From CAYPEL01 sp964409635 (GTDB lineage Bacteria > Pseudomonadota > Gammaproteobacteria > DSM-19610), in NCBI GenBank assembly GCA_964409635.1, contig CAYPEL010000016.1, positions 1-30,477 of the forward strand: a stretch of DNA of 30,477 nt, written 5' to 3'. How positions within the stretch are numbered: the stretch's first letter is position 1; each line of letters starts with the position of its first letter. Positions 7,714 through 15,936 of the stretch are shown here, in pieces. The notes below the pieces were generated by a model. That model saw nothing but the letters and a program-made list of their open reading frames with translations. It did not search any database and was not told the DNA's origin. A program made the translations under genes and the position numbers.

Positions 7714-8925
7714 GTGCACCAGAAACTGGATGAATTTGCCCGCATTAAACGCTTGCCGCCTTACGTCTTCAATATCGTAAACGAGCTGAAGGCGGCCGCG
7801 CGGGCGCGGGGCGAGGATATTATTGATTTCGGCATGGGTAACCCGGATCAGCCGACACCGCCGCACATCGTGGCCAAGCTGGTAGAAGCTGCCCAGCGCA
7901 ATGATACCCACCGCTACTCGGTATCCCAGGGCATTCCCCGTCTGCGTAAGGCCATTTGTAGCTGGTACCAGACAAAATACAAGGTTACGCTGGATCCGGA
8001 CACCCAAGCCATCGTAACAATTGGCTCCAAGGAAGGCTTGGCGCATTTGGCGCTTGCGACTACGGGGCCGGGAGATGCCGTACTGGTCCCCAATCCGGCC
8101 TATCCTATTCACCCTTATGGTTTTGTAATCGCCGGTGCCGATATCCGTCATGTGCCGATTAACAGCGATGAACAGGCATTTTTTGGAGAGCTGGAAAAGG
8201 CCATCAAGGATTCGTGGCCCAAACCGAAAATGCTGGTGCTGAATTTTCCGGGCAATCCCACCACGCACTGTGTCGAATTGAATTTTTTCGAAAAGGTTGT
8301 CGCCATTGCGCGTGAACACAGTATCTGGGTTGTGAATGATCTGGCCTACGGAGACCTGACGTTCGACGGGTATAAAGCGCCGTCGATTTTACAGGTGCCG
8401 GGTGCCGAAGAAGTCGCCGTTGAATTTTATTCCCTGTCTAAAAGTTACAATATGCCGGGCTGGCGTGTCGGCTTCATGTGCGGTAATGAGACGCTGGTAG
8501 CTGCTTTAACGCGCATCAAGTCCTACCTGGATTATGGTATGTTTACACCTATCCAGGTGGCGGCAATAACTGCGCTTGAAGGCCCACAGGAATGCGTGCA
8601 GGAAATCACAGAAATGTACCGGCTACGGCGTGATGTATTGTGTGAAGGACTTAGCGCCATCGGCTGGCCTGTTGAAAAACCTAAAGCCACCATGTTTGTC
8701 TGGGCACCAATTCCCGATCAATACCGGGAGCTGGGGTCACTGGAATTTTCCAAGAAATTATTACAGCAAGCCAAAGTGGCGGTATCACCCGGCGTAGGCT
8801 TTGGTGAATACGGTGATGCCTTTGTCCGTTTTGGGCTGATTGAAAATGAACACCGTACCCGGCAGGCTGTCCGCGGCATCCGGGAAATGCTCCGCAATGA
8901 TGATAAAACCGCAGCAACTGCATAA
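7714..8925 (+). CDS. alaC: PLP-dependent aminotransferase, AlaC-type (alanine transaminase)
   Basis: A 403-residue class I/II aminotransferase starting at GTG 7714 (MHQKLDEFARIKRLPPYVF), the usual N-terminus of AlaC/YfdZ proteins. Visible PLP-fold landmarks are SKEGLAHLALA (phosphate side), NPAYPIHPYG, NFPGNPTTH, NDLAYGDL and the Schiff-base Lys243 in SLSKSYNMPGWRVGF. AlaC interconverts alanine and pyruvate with glutamate/2-oxoglutarate; close paralogues use other amino acids, so the substrate call is by family and by context. Many gammaproteobacteria place this gene directly before hom and thrC, as here (nine bases to hom). The ribosome-binding site before the GTG is weak. Confidence 0.88.
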   Translation: MHQKLDEFARIKRLPPYVFNIVNELKAAARARGEDIIDFGMGNPDQPTPPHIVAKLVEAAQRNDTHRYSVSQGIPRLRKAICSWYQTKYKVTLDPDTQAIVTIGSKEGLAHLALATTGPGDAVLVPNPAYPIHPYGFVIAGADIRHVPINSDEQAFFGELEKAIKDSWPKPKMLVLNFPGNPTTHCVELNFFEKVVAIAREHSIWVVNDLAYGDLTFDGYKAPSILQVPGAEEVAVEFYSLSKSYNMPGWRVGFMCGNETLVAALTRIKSYLDYGMFTPIQVAAITALEGPQECVQEITEMYRLRRDVLCEGLSAIGWPVEKPKATMFVWAPIPDQYRELGSLEFSKKLLQQAKVAVSPGVGFGEYGDAFVRFGLIENEHRTRQAVRGIREMLRNDDKTAATA

Positions 8926-8934
8926 GGGGGTCTA

Positions 8935-10248
8935 TTGAATCCGGTCAAGGTAGGTTTATTAGGGTTAGGTACTGTTGGCGGCGGAACCTTCAACGTACTC
9001 ACTAGAAATGCTGAGGAAATTGCGCGCCGCGCTGGCCGTGGCATTGAGATTACCCATGCGGCTGCGCGTGAATATGATCCCGCCTGGTTACCAGGCATTG
9101 ACAAGATCAATGTCACTGATGATGCCTTTGCACTGGTCGATAATCCCGACATAGACATTATTGTTGAGCTAATTGGCGGCTATGAACCCGCCCGCGAACT
9201 GGTATTAAAAGCGCTCAATAAGGGCAAGCACGTGGTGACAGCCAACAAGGCTTTAATCGCATTGCACGGTAATGAGATTTTTGAAACAGCCCGCAACAAC
9301 GCTGTCATGGTGGCTTTTGAAGCCGCCGTTGCCGGTGGTATCCCAATTATAAAAGCCCTGCGTGAAGGCCTGGCGGGCAACCGGATTGAATGGCTTGCCG
9401 GTATTATTAATGGTACGGGTAATTTTATTCTGACCGAAATGCGCGACAAGGGTAGGGATTTTAACGATGTATTAGCCGAAGCTCAAAAGCTGGGTTATGC
9501 CGAGGCTGATCCGACATTTGATGTCGAAGGGATTGATGCAGCTCATAAGTTAACCATCCTGGCTTCGATCGCTTTTGGTGTTCCCCTGCAATTCGACAAG
9601 GTCTATACCGAAGGAATCAGTAAAATTACCCAGGACGATGTCAGTTATTCTGGCCAGCTGGGTTATCGTATTAAGCATCTGGGGATCGCGCGGCGAACCG
9701 AGTCAGGCATCGAGCTGCGGGTCCATCCAACGTTAATTCCGGAACGCCGCCTGATTGCTAATGTCGATGGCGTAATGAATGCTGTACTGGTAAAAGCCGA
9801 CGCCGTGGGGGCAACACTCTACTATGGCGCGGGCGCGGGTTCTGAGCCGACGGCGTCTGCGGTGGTCGCGGATATCGTTGATGTAACCAGAACACTCACG
9901 GCTGACCCCGAACACCGCGTTCCGCACCTGGCATTTCAGCCCGATGCGCTGTCCGATCAACCCATATTACCGATGGACGGCGTTGCAACCGCCTATTATT
10001 TAAGATTGCTAGCGCTGGATCAGCCCGGTGTGTTGGCGGACGTAACGCGTATCCTGGGTGAACGCGGTATCAGTATCGAAGCCGTGTTACAAAAAGAACC
10101 TGCTGCCGGTGCTGACCATGTGCCGGTCATTCTGTTGACCCGTATCGTCAAAGAAAAGGCAATGAATACAGCACTCAAGCAGATAGAACAACTGGACGGA
10201 ATCCAGGGTGAAGTGACGCGCATAAGAATGGAAGCGCTGAATAGCTAG
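8935..10248 (+). CDS. hom: Homoserine dehydrogenase with C-terminal ACT domain
   Basis: A 437-residue monofunctional enzyme (no aspartokinase part) that reduces aspartate semialdehyde to homoserine, the branch point to threonine and methionine. The start is TTG at 8935, supported by AAGGGGG four bases upstream and by the family N-terminus (NPVKVGLLGLGTVGGGTFNV, with the dinucleotide-binding GxGxxG). The catalytic domain has IINGTGNFILTEM and the EADPTFDVEGIDAAHKL region. The ACT domain (about 350-430) begins YLRLLALDQPGVLADVTRIL and is the expected site of threonine feedback control. It is nine bases after alaC, so the two are one transcription unit, and thrC follows after 112 bp. Confidence 0.96.
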   Translation: MNPVKVGLLGLGTVGGGTFNVLTRNAEEIARRAGRGIEITHAAAREYDPAWLPGIDKINVTDDAFALVDNPDIDIIVELIGGYEPARELVLKALNKGKHVVTANKALIALHGNEIFETARNNAVMVAFEAAVAGGIPIIKALREGLAGNRIEWLAGIINGTGNFILTEMRDKGRDFNDVLAEAQKLGYAEADPTFDVEGIDAAHKLTILASIAFGVPLQFDKVYTEGISKITQDDVSYSGQLGYRIKHLGIARRTESGIELRVHPTLIPERRLIANVDGVMNAVLVKADAVGATLYYGAGAGSEPTASAVVADIVDVTRTLTADPEHRVPHLAFQPDALSDQPILPMDGVATAYYLRLLALDQPGVLADVTRILGERGISIEAVLQKEPAAGADHVPVILLTRIVKEKAMNTALKQIEQLDGIQGEVTRIRMEALNS

Positions 10249-10360
10249 TACCTGTAAGAGGGGAAATTAATCCGCCAAGGAATCCGGTACAATAGTTAAA
10301 TAGTATTATGATATATTTTCGAGAAATACTCTTTAACTTATTATTTAGTAAGGTAATAAA

Positions 10361-11440
10361 ATGCCATTTAGACCCCGTTATACCGGCTTGATCAATAAAT
10401 ACCGGGACCGTCTCCCGGTAAAAGACGATACCCGCGTTATCAGTCTGGGTGAGGGTAATACGCCCCTCATTAAACTCAACAACATTCCCCGCGTGCTCGC
10501 GAAAGAAGTCGAAATCTATGTCAAATATGAAGGCCTGAATCCGACCGGTTCCTTCAAGGATCGCGGCATGACGATGGCCGTGACCAAAGCGGTTGAAGAG
10601 GGCAGCCAGGCCGTGATTTGCGCCTCGACGGGTAATACCTCGGCTTCAGCCGCCGCTTATGCTGCGCGCGCCGGCATCACCGCTTTTGTGTTAATACCAG
10701 AAGGCAAAATTGCCTTGGGTAAACTTGCCCAGGCGATGATTCACGGCGCAGTCGTGCTACAGATTCGCGGTAACTTTGATGACGGTATGAAGCTGGTCAA
10801 GGAAGTGGGTGAAACAGCGCCGGTGACAATCGTAAATTCCATCAACCCATTTCGCCTGCAGGGACAGAAAACAGCCGCCTTCGAAATTGTCGAAGAACTG
10901 GAACGGGCGCCCGACTACCATTGTCTGCCAGTCGGTAATGCCGGTAATATTTCGGCGCACTGGATGGGTTATGTTGAATATTTTGAGCACGGGGTTGTCA
11001 ACAATAAACCCACTATGGTGGGTTATCAGGCAGCTGGAGCTGCCCCCTTTATGCGCGGAAAAATGCTTGATAATCCAGACACCCTTGCGACCGCTATCCG
11101 CATCGGCCACCCCCAGTCCTGGGATAAAGCCTGGACTGTTCAGAAGGAATCCAACGGCTGGTTTGATGAGTGTACAGACGAAGAAATTCTGGCAGCCCAG
11201 CGGATGTTAACTGAAAAAGAAGGCATTTTCTGCGAACCTGCCTCTGCCACATCGCTGGCTGGCGCCATGCGCGATATAAAAAACGGAAAAATCCCAGCCG
11301 GCAGTTCTATCGTCTGCACCTTGACCGGACATGGTTTGAAAGACCCGGATACCGCTATAAAACAGTGCGCGGAAGGTGTCATGACCGTAGATGCCAAACT
11401 GGAACCGGTGCGCGATGCGATTGTTAGCCGCTTAGGCTGA
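10361..11440 (+). CDS. thrC: Threonine synthase
   Basis: A 359-residue PLP enzyme that converts O-phosphohomoserine to threonine, the last step of the pathway begun by the neighbouring hom gene. The PLP lysine is Lys66 in NPTGSFKDRGMTMA. The phosphate-binding loop appears as PVGNAGNISAHWMGY, and the C-terminal region has FCEPASATSLAG. Length fits the shorter Bacillus-type threonine synthases, not the roughly 430-residue E. coli form. AGG at 10351-10353 sits seven bases before the ATG. The AT-rich 112 bp between hom and thrC (for example TACAAT at 10288) may carry a secondary promoter, but no clear -35 is visible. Confidence 0.95.
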   Translation: MPFRPRYTGLINKYRDRLPVKDDTRVISLGEGNTPLIKLNNIPRVLAKEVEIYVKYEGLNPTGSFKDRGMTMAVTKAVEEGSQAVICASTGNTSASAAAYAARAGITAFVLIPEGKIALGKLAQAMIHGAVVLQIRGNFDDGMKLVKEVGETAPVTIVNSINPFRLQGQKTAAFEIVEELERAPDYHCLPVGNAGNISAHWMGYVEYFEHGVVNNKPTMVGYQAAGAAPFMRGKMLDNPDTLATAIRIGHPQSWDKAWTVQKESNGWFDECTDEEILAAQRMLTEKEGIFCEPASATSLAGAMRDIKNGKIPAGSSIVCTLTGHGLKDPDTAIKQCAEGVMTVDAKLEPVRDAIVSRLG

Positions 11441-11490
11441 AGTATAGTTCGCTGTCTCTGGGTTGGTGAAGTCCTGCATTTTCGTGGCAA

Positions 11491-11575
11491 CCTCCTGTGG
11501 AGGATATTGCAAATCCTATAGGGTGGGTGGAACCTACCCTTTGCCGTGACACCCTCCAGCGGAGGAGGAGAGGGT
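11491..11575 (+). promoter_or_regulatory. Cluster of three short hairpins in the thrC/rpfE-like intergenic leader
   Basis: Three hairpins follow one another. CCTCC-TGT-GGAGG lies at 11491-11503. AGGGTGGGT with ACCTACCCT (one mismatch) lies at 11520-11540. CCTCC-AGC-GGAGG lies at 11553-11565, overlapped by an ACCCT/AGGGT pair at 11551-11555 and 11571-11575. None is followed by a T-run, so they are not typical terminators. The GGAGG segments are possible ribosome-binding or CsrA-type GGA sites held in stems. Confidence 0.4.
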
Positions 11576-11590
11576 AAGGTTTTATCTCAA

Positions 11591-12628
11591 GTGAGCAAAT
11601 CTGCTTCAAATATCACGTTACTAATACCAGGTTTACTTGAGCCTTTTTCCGGTATTGATCCTGCGCTATTCCCGGCACTGCCGGCGCTTTCCACCTTACT
11701 GGGTAAGGCAAGCTGCAGTGCTACGCCAGATAATAATTTTGAAACAATGCTTTGCCGGTTTTTTAATCTATCTCCCAATGAAAAGGGTGAATTGCCGATT
11801 GCGCAGCTTACCTGGTTAGCGGATTTTGGCAGTCAATCTGGATCCGCCTTGCTCAGGGCTGACCCGGTGCATTTACGGCCTGATAAAGCAGAAGTCAGGT
11901 TATTCCCTGTCGATCAGCTGGCTTTGACAGCACATGAAACCGAACAACTCATAGCCTCACTCAATGAACACTGCCGCAGGGACGGCCTCGAGTTCATTGC
12001 TGCCACACCGTTTCGCTGGTACGTTCGCCTAATCCAGGAAGCCGCCTTGACTACCCAGCCGCTGACGGTTGTCGCGGGAAAGGATATTCGCCACTATTTA
12101 CCTCGTGGCGCCGATGCGGCTTACTGGAAAACGTTATTTAACGAAATACAGATGCTATTGCATGCACACCCGATTAATCAGGCGCGTCGTGACAAGTATC
12201 AACCCACCATCAATAGCCTGTGGTTCTGGGGGGGTAGCCCGGTTTCTAACCCTGGGTCGAAAGTGAATTATTTTGTAGCCGGGGAGGATCCGCTGACAAA
12301 AGGCCTGGCTAACCTATCCGGGGCAACTTTCAAGCAAGCGGGTTTGGATTACCCGTCTGTTAAATCGGCGGTTGAGGGTCAAGTAAACAGCCTGATCGTA
12401 TACACTGGATTGATGGATGCCGTAGCCTGTGGTGATTTCAACGCTTGGTGTCAAAGGCTTGCTCAAGTAGAACAGTCGTTTTTCGCGCCGTTGCTATCGG
12501 CCATGAAGAAAGGCCGGTTTGCTTCAGCTGAATTGCTGCCCTGCAACGGTAAGGTGTACCGCATAAAACGCCACCAGCTCTTTAAATTCTGGAGGTCTGC
12601 TCAGCCCTTTAAGAGCTACTTGAAATAG
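11591..12628 (+). CDS. rpfE: RpfE-like protein (COG4255; phosphoglycerate-mutase/phosphatase-like)
   Basis: A 345-residue soluble protein from GTG 11591 (SKSASNITLLIPGLLEPFSG). An earlier GTG at 11546 would run through the hairpin cluster and is unlikely. The sequence (ITLLIPGLL near the start, then a central WFWGGSP and a YTGLMDAV segment) matches what I know of the RpfE/COG4255 family, often annotated as cofactor-independent phosphoglycerate mutase. Its direct position before recJ and the nearby prfB-lysS pair repeat the layout of the Xanthomonas rpf region. Catalytic activity has not been established for the family to my knowledge, and I do not see a convincing complete metal-site pattern. 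Its role here is therefore unassigned. Confidence 0.72.
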   Translation: MSKSASNITLLIPGLLEPFSGIDPALFPALPALSTLLGKASCSATPDNNFETMLCRFFNLSPNEKGELPIAQLTWLADFGSQSGSALLRADPVHLRPDKAEVRLFPVDQLALTAHETEQLIASLNEHCRRDGLEFIAATPFRWYVRLIQEAALTTQPLTVVAGKDIRHYLPRGADAAYWKTLFNEIQMLLHAHPINQARRDKYQPTINSLWFWGGSPVSNPGSKVNYFVAGEDPLTKGLANLSGATFKQAGLDYPSVKSAVEGQVNSLIVYTGLMDAVACGDFNAWCQRLAQVEQSFFAPLLSAMKKGRFASAELLPCNGKVYRIKRHQLFKFWRSAQPFKSYLK

Positions 12629-12734
12629 CGGCGATAAACACTATTATAATCTAAGCCGATTTAACAATGGCTTGTACAATACATCATACGACCAAGGTCT
12701 TGCCGACTTTACGAATGAATCTAAAACACAGCGC

Positions 12735-14474
12735 ATGATTGATCAAAACAAACCTAACATCTTGAAAAGATCCAGCGGTGAATTTTCTAATCCGAACCAC
12801 CTGCATCCAATATTAGCCAGGGTCTACGCTGCCCGAAATATAAACAATCTGGGGAAGATAAACACTGGACTGGATGCACTGCTGGCGCCCGGGACGCTGA
12901 CGGGTCTTGAAGACGCTGTCACGCGTCTCGAGCATGCCCTGCACAAGCAGGAAAGACTCTGTATCGTCGGCGATTTTGACGCCGATGGTGCTACCAGTAC
13001 AGCACTGATGGTCACTGTGCTTAACGCCATAGGATTTAAACAGGTCAAATATCTGGTACCTAACCGGTTTGACTACGGTTATGGGTTGACGCCGGAAATA
13101 GTCAGTGTTGCCGTGAAAGACAAACCGGATTTAATTATTACTGTAGATAACGGTATTTCCAGTGTGGAGGGTGTAAAGGCGGCGAATGCATTAGGTATAT
13201 CCGTCATTATCACTGACCATCATTTACCGGGTGCTGAACTGCCAGCCGCCGATGCTACGGTGAATCCGAACACCCCGGGTAACACCTTCGAAAGCAAAAA
13301 TCTGGCCGGCGTGGGCGTTGCCTTTTATGTCGTGCTCGGACTGCGCGCCCGTTTGCGTGCGACAGGCTGGTTTGATAGCAAAGGCATCCAGGAGCCACGG
13401 CTGGCCGAAGTGCTCGATCTGGTTGCCCTGGGTACTGTCGCCGATGTTGTGCCGCTGGATGGAAACAACAGGATTTTGGTGCAACAGGGTCTGGCGAGAA
13501 TCCGCGCCGGACAGTGCCGGCCTGGTATTCAGGCGCTGATAGAAATTTCCAACAGAAACCAACAGCGTTTGGTAGCTTCTGATCTCGGGTTTAGTCTGGG
13601 CCCAAGATTGAACGCCGCCGGTCGGCTGGAAGATATGTCCATTGGCATTGAGTGCCTGCTGGCTAATACGCTTTCAACCGCAAGAAAACTGGCGGCCCAA
13701 CTGGATGCCTTGAATCGTGAGCGCAAGGAAATTGAAGCCGATATGCAGACAACAGCGCTGGCCTCTTTGGAGGGGCTGGGGCTGGATGAAGCTTCACTGC
13801 CACTTGGCTTATGTATTTATCAACCTGACTGGCACCAGGGTGTTATTGGAATACTGGCATCGCGTATCAAGAACCGTTTTCACCGGCCGGTGATCGCCTT
13901 TGCCAAGAGCGGTGAAAACGAGCTGAAAGGCTCCGCACGTTCGATAGCGGGTTTACACATCCGTGATGTGCTCGACGCCGTTGCATCAAGTCAACCCGGC
14001 CTGTTGTCAAAATTTGGCGGTCATGCGATGGCCGCTGGGCTGACACTTGCTATCCAGGATTTTGATGCCTTTAAACAGGCATTTGAACAGCAAGTCACTC
14101 TGCAACTTAAGGGTCAGCAACCGGAAAATATTCTTGAAACAGATGGCGAGTTAACCGCCAGTGACTTTGAGCTAGAACTGGCTGAGGAGCTAAGATACGC
14201 CGGCCCCTGGGGTCAGCAATTCCCCGAACCCTTGTTCGATGGCCGATTCAAGGTCATCAGTAGCCGGTTAGTGGGTAAAAAACACTTGAAATTATCAGTC
14301 ACCCCTTGTGACGGTAAACACTGCATAGACGCTATTGCTTTTAATCGGGGTGAGTGTCATCCACTTGCCGCTGGTACGGAGCTACGGCTGGTGTACCGGC
14401 TCGATTCCAATGAATTTCGCGGCCTGTGCAGTCTACAATTAGCCGTAGAATATCTTGAAGTCCTGTCATCCTAG
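12735..14474 (+). CDS. recJ: Single-stranded-DNA-specific 5'-3' exonuclease RecJ
   Basis: A 579-residue DHH-family exonuclease, matching the 577 residues of E. coli RecJ. It degrades single strands in recombination repair (RecFOR pathway) and mismatch repair. DHH motifs are visible: CIVGDFDADGATSTALM (motif I), IITVDNGISS (II) and VIITDHHLPG (III). Further on are LDLVALGTVADVVPL (IV) and the DHHA1 GGHAMAAGL element. A C-terminal OB-like part closes the protein. The longer frame from TTG 12672 adds 21 residues without family support, so I chose ATG 12735 (MIDQNKPNI), although no clear ribosome-binding site precedes either. It follows the rpfE-like gene by about 100 bp. Confidence 0.94.
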   Translation: MIDQNKPNILKRSSGEFSNPNHLHPILARVYAARNINNLGKINTGLDALLAPGTLTGLEDAVTRLEHALHKQERLCIVGDFDADGATSTALMVTVLNAIGFKQVKYLVPNRFDYGYGLTPEIVSVAVKDKPDLIITVDNGISSVEGVKAANALGISVIITDHHLPGAELPAADATVNPNTPGNTFESKNLAGVGVAFYVVLGLRARLRATGWFDSKGIQEPRLAEVLDLVALGTVADVVPLDGNNRILVQQGLARIRAGQCRPGIQALIEISNRNQQRLVASDLGFSLGPRLNAAGRLEDMSIGIECLLANTLSTARKLAAQLDALNRERKEIEADMQTTALASLEGLGLDEASLPLGLCIYQPDWHQGVIGILASRIKNRFHRPVIAFAKSGENELKGSARSIAGLHIRDVLDAVASSQPGLLSKFGGHAMAAGLTLAIQDFDAFKQAFEQQVTLQLKGQQPENILETDGELTASDFELELAEELRYAGPWGQQFPEPLFDGRFKVISSRLVGKKHLKLSVTPCDGKHCIDAIAFNRGECHPLAAGTELRLVYRLDSNEFRGLCSLQLAVEYLEVLSS

Positions 14475-14498
14475 CAGTCCTTCAATCTAATCATAGAC

Positions 14499-14732
14499 AT
14501 GGCTGTCCACCAGAAAATCTCATTTCACCTCGATATTTCCAGCGAGAAATTACAGCGCTATTACAAGGGGTCAATCAACTCGGTGAGTGTTATTGCAGAT
14601 GATGGCCGCCGCATTCAGTTTCCGGTTTCTTCCTTGCGTCCTTTTATTTCCCATGCCGGTGTAAAAGGCAATTTTGTGATGTCGGTTGATGCAAACTATA
14701 AACTGATCGATATTCACCGCAAGCCAGCGTAA
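14499..14732 (+). CDS. DUF2835 family protein
   Basis: A 77-residue protein that fits DUF2835 across its full length: FHLDISSEKLQRYYKGSINS, then DDGRRIQFPVSSLRPFISH, then a hydrophobic strand ending VDANYKLIDIHR. Family members are short gammaproteobacterial proteins of unknown function, commonly next to recJ or similar housekeeping genes. It starts 24 bases after recJ on the same strand, so it probably shares that transcript. No signal peptide or membrane helix is present. The pattern of basic residues with short beta strands would suit a nucleic-acid-binding role, but that is only a guess. Confidence 0.85.
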   Translation: MAVHQKISFHLDISSEKLQRYYKGSINSVSVIADDGRRIQFPVSSLRPFISHAGVKGNFVMSVDANYKLIDIHRKPA

Positions 14733-14828
14733 GGCTCGGGCCAGCTAAAGCCTATCGAGTGGATTTTACCGACCCGGGCCAGTATCATCCGCGCTTTGTT
14801 ATTGATTGAATAATTGCCAGGAAAAAAC

Positions 14829-15924
14829 GTGGAAATCAACCCGGTTCGAGTACATATAAAAGACCTGCAAGGGCGCGCTCAAGCCCTGAGGGGGTACCTT
14901 TGACTATGAGACGAAGCAGGAACAGCTGACCGAAGTCAGCCGGGAACTTGAAGATCCGGACATCTGGAATGAGCCTGATCGCGCCCAGGCGCTGGGTAAG
15001 CAACGGGTTCAACTGGAAGAGATTGTCGGAACCCTGAGTGACCTGACAACCGGATTGCAGGATGCCGATGATTTGTTGTCACTGGCGGCTGAAGAAGATG
15101 ATCAGGCAACGCTCGAATCGTTAGAGAGTGATCTCGCCAGTATGGAAGCACGGGTAGCCAAACTTGAATTTCGGCGCATGTTTTCCGGGGAGATGGACAG
15201 CAATAACGCGTTCCTGGATATTCAGTCGGGTTCGGGTGGTACCGAGGCTCAGGACTGGGCCAATATGCTGCTGCGAATGTACCTCCGGTGGGCTGAACAG
15301 CATGAATTCAAGGCCGAAATAATTGAGCTGTCCTCCGGTGAGGTTGCCGGTATTAAAAGCGCGACTATCAAAATAGATGGTGCCTATGCGTTTGGCTGGT
15401 TACGCACGGAAACCGGTGTGCACCGTCTGGTACGTAAATCGCCCTTTGATTCGGGTAACCGCCGTCACACCTCATTTGCTGCGGTATTTGTATCACCGGA
15501 AATCGATGATGATATCGATATCGAAATCAATCCGGCGGATCTGCGTATCGATGTTTACCGGGCCAGCGGTGCGGGTGGGCAACACGTTAACCGCACCGAA
15601 TCCGCGGTACGCATAACCCATGAACCTACTGGCCTGGTCGTACAGTGTCAGAATGACCGCTCACAGCACAAGAACAAAGCTACCGCCATGAAGCAACTCA
15701 AGGCAAAATTATACGAGTTGGAAATTCAGAAACGCAATGCTGATCAGCAGCAAGTGGAAGAAAATAAATCCGACATTGGCTGGGGCAGTCAGATTCGTTC
15801 CTATGTACTGGATCAGTCGCGTATCAAGGATTTACGCACCGGCGTTGAAACTGGTAATACTCAGGCGGTGCTCGACGGCAGCCTGGATCAATTTATAGAA
15901 GCAAGCTTAAAGAGTGGTTTGTAA
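14829..15924 (+). CDS. prfB: Peptide chain release factor 2, with programmed +1 frameshift
   Basis: RF2 ends translation at UGA and UAA. The gene is split: codons from GTG 14829 (VEINPVRVHIKDLQ) run to an in-frame TGA at 14901-14903. The main frame then continues from GAC at 14902 and ends at 15924. Reading CTT and slipping +1 gives LRGYL-DYETKQEQL, which aligns with E. coli RF2; the product is about 364 residues. Downstream are the stop-codon recognition SPF motif (RKSPFDSGNRRHTS) and the catalytic GGQ (GAGGQHVNRTESAV). AGGA lies seven bases before the GTG. The gene precedes lysS by 12 bp, as in E. coli and many relatives. Low RF2 raises slippage at the UGA and so restores RF2, an autoregulatory loop. 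Confidence 0.96.
14889..14904 (+). promoter_or_regulatory. prfB programmed +1 frameshift site
   Basis: AGGGGG (14889-14894) is the internal Shine-Dalgarno-like stimulator, placed three bases before CTT. CTT TGA C (14898-14904) is the slippery codon, stop codon and following C. This is the same arrangement as in E. coli prfB except TAC in place of TAT between the two elements. Confidence 0.96.
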
Positions 15925-15936
15925 CCGGGAATCGTT

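Noticed and set aside
11546..11590. Earlier GTG start for the rpfE-like gene
   Set aside because: It would code through the hairpin cluster and add a low-complexity glycine-rich lead not typical of the family.
12672..12734. Longer RecJ from TTG 12672
   Set aside because: The added residues have no family support, and the ATG start gives the expected length of about 579 residues.
15055..15924. prfB read as an intact 289-residue gene or as a pseudogene
   Set aside because: The upstream frame, TGA and frameshift signals give a full-length RF2 by the known programmed mechanism.
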